A DNA stretch of 5,794 nt from contig CAIKZV010000190.1 in the NCBI GenBank assembly GCA_903831925.1, positions 1 through 5,794 of the forward strand. The letters run 5' to 3'. This document shows positions 5,441 through 5,794 of the stretch, piece by piece (within the stretch, counting starts at the first letter, position 1; each line of letters starts with the position of its first letter). The DNA comes from an uncultured Burkholderiales bacterium. GTDB lineage: Bacteria > Pseudomonadota > Gammaproteobacteria > Burkholderiales > Burkholderiaceae_E. The notes below the pieces were generated by a model. It was not told where the DNA came from. It saw only the letters and a program-made list of their open reading frames with translations, and made no database searches. A program made the position numbers and the translations under genes.

Positions 5441-5794
5441 ATGACCACGGCACCCAGCGCATCGACCCCGTCAGGCCCCAGCAGCGCCGCGACCAGCCGC
5501 GGCGCCTCCGGCAAGACGACCAGCCAGGCGTTTTTCGACCCGGGCACCTTCACCGTGTCGTATGCGGTCTGGGACCATGCCAGCCGACGGGCCGCGGTCA
5601 TCGACCCGGTCCTCGACTACGCCTTCCGGTCGGGACGCACCAGCACCGGCTCGGCCGATCGGGTGCTCGCCTATCTGCGCGACCATGATCTGCGTCTCGA
5701 CTGGATCCTCGAGACCCACGCGCATGCCGATCACCTGTCGGCGGCTCAGTACCTCAAAGGCAAGGCCGGCGGAAAGGTCGCGATCGGCGCGCAT
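5441..5794 (+). CDS. blh: Blh/ETHE1-type metallo-beta-lactamase-fold hydrolase, probable persulfide dioxygenase (3' end outside window)
   Basis: 118 codons are present, open to the window edge. Residues 1-28 form a Ser/Thr/Ala/Pro-rich tail with no hydrophobic core, so it is not a signal peptide. The fold begins at AFFDPGTFTVSYAVWD (30-45), continues with AAVIDPVLDY and SGRTSTGSAD, and reaches the metal-binding motif ILETHAHADHLSAAQYLK, where His93, His95, Asp97 and His98 form the HxHxDH signature. These blocks are those of the Blh and ETHE1 persulfide dioxygenases, which oxidise glutathione persulfide to sulfite using iron. The remaining metal ligands lie beyond the window. It is transcribed divergently from the BigR-like gene, its expected regulator. 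Unlike some Blh proteins, as I recall, it has no DUF442/rhodanese-like domain in front. Confidence 0.9.
   Translation, partial: MTTAPSASTPSGPSSAATSRGASGKTTSQAFFDPGTFTVSYAVWDHASRRAAVIDPVLDYAFRSGRTSTGSADRVLAYLRDHDLRLDWILETHAHADHLSAAQYLKGKAGGKVAIGAH

Noticed and set aside
5471..5794. 107-residue minus-strand ORF opposite the Blh-like gene
   Set aside because: The plus frame carries the HxHxDH motif and conserved blocks; the minus frame is an antisense shadow.

Overview
The window looks like a GC-rich proteobacterial chromosome, most probably a betaproteobacterium and perhaps Rhodocyclales. I infer this from the feel of the AtpE, AtpB and AtpA proteins and from the atpI-B-E-F-H-A gene order; no database search was possible. 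Coding is almost continuous, and nearly everything is on the minus strand. There are no rRNA or tRNA genes, insertion sequences, CRISPR arrays or long repeats.

Region 1 (1-3247, minus strand) is the front of an F1Fo ATP synthase operon. In transcription order it holds atpI, atpB (a), atpE (c), atpF (b), atpH (delta) and the first 166 codons of atpA (alpha), which runs off the left edge just before its Walker A motif. A strong sigma70-like promoter (TTGACC, 17 nt, TATACT) lies just upstream of atpI. The true atpF start is a GTG at 1552 with a near-perfect ribosome binding site, giving the normal 157-residue b subunit.

Region 2 (3248-3381) is a short intergenic stretch. It carries the atp promoter and a small hairpin without a T-run, so read-through from the upstream operon into atp is possible.

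Region 3 (3382-5794) is a divergently arranged sulfur or persulfide module. On the minus strand a BigR/SqrR-like ArsR-family repressor is followed by two half-size YeeE/YedE (PmpA/PmpB-like) membrane proteins and a DUF599 membrane protein. The regulator and the first YeeE gene overlap by ATGA, as do the second YeeE gene and the DUF599 gene. On the plus strand a Blh/ETHE1-type metallo-beta-lactamase-fold protein (probable persulfide dioxygenase) begins and runs off the right edge.

The AT-rich 67 bp between the regulator and the hydrolase holds two overlapping, oppositely directed promoters and one inverted repeat. The repeat covers the -10 of one promoter and the -35 of the other, so one operator could switch both arms. 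The regulator has two cysteines 66 residues apart, as in BigR and SqrR, which fits sensing of persulfide by disulfide or polysulfide formation. The likely circuit is that persulfide stress releases the repressor, the hydrolase oxidises persulfide to sulfite, and the YeeE pair moves a sulfur species across the inner membrane. The least understood member is the DUF599 protein, which appears translationally tied to this module.
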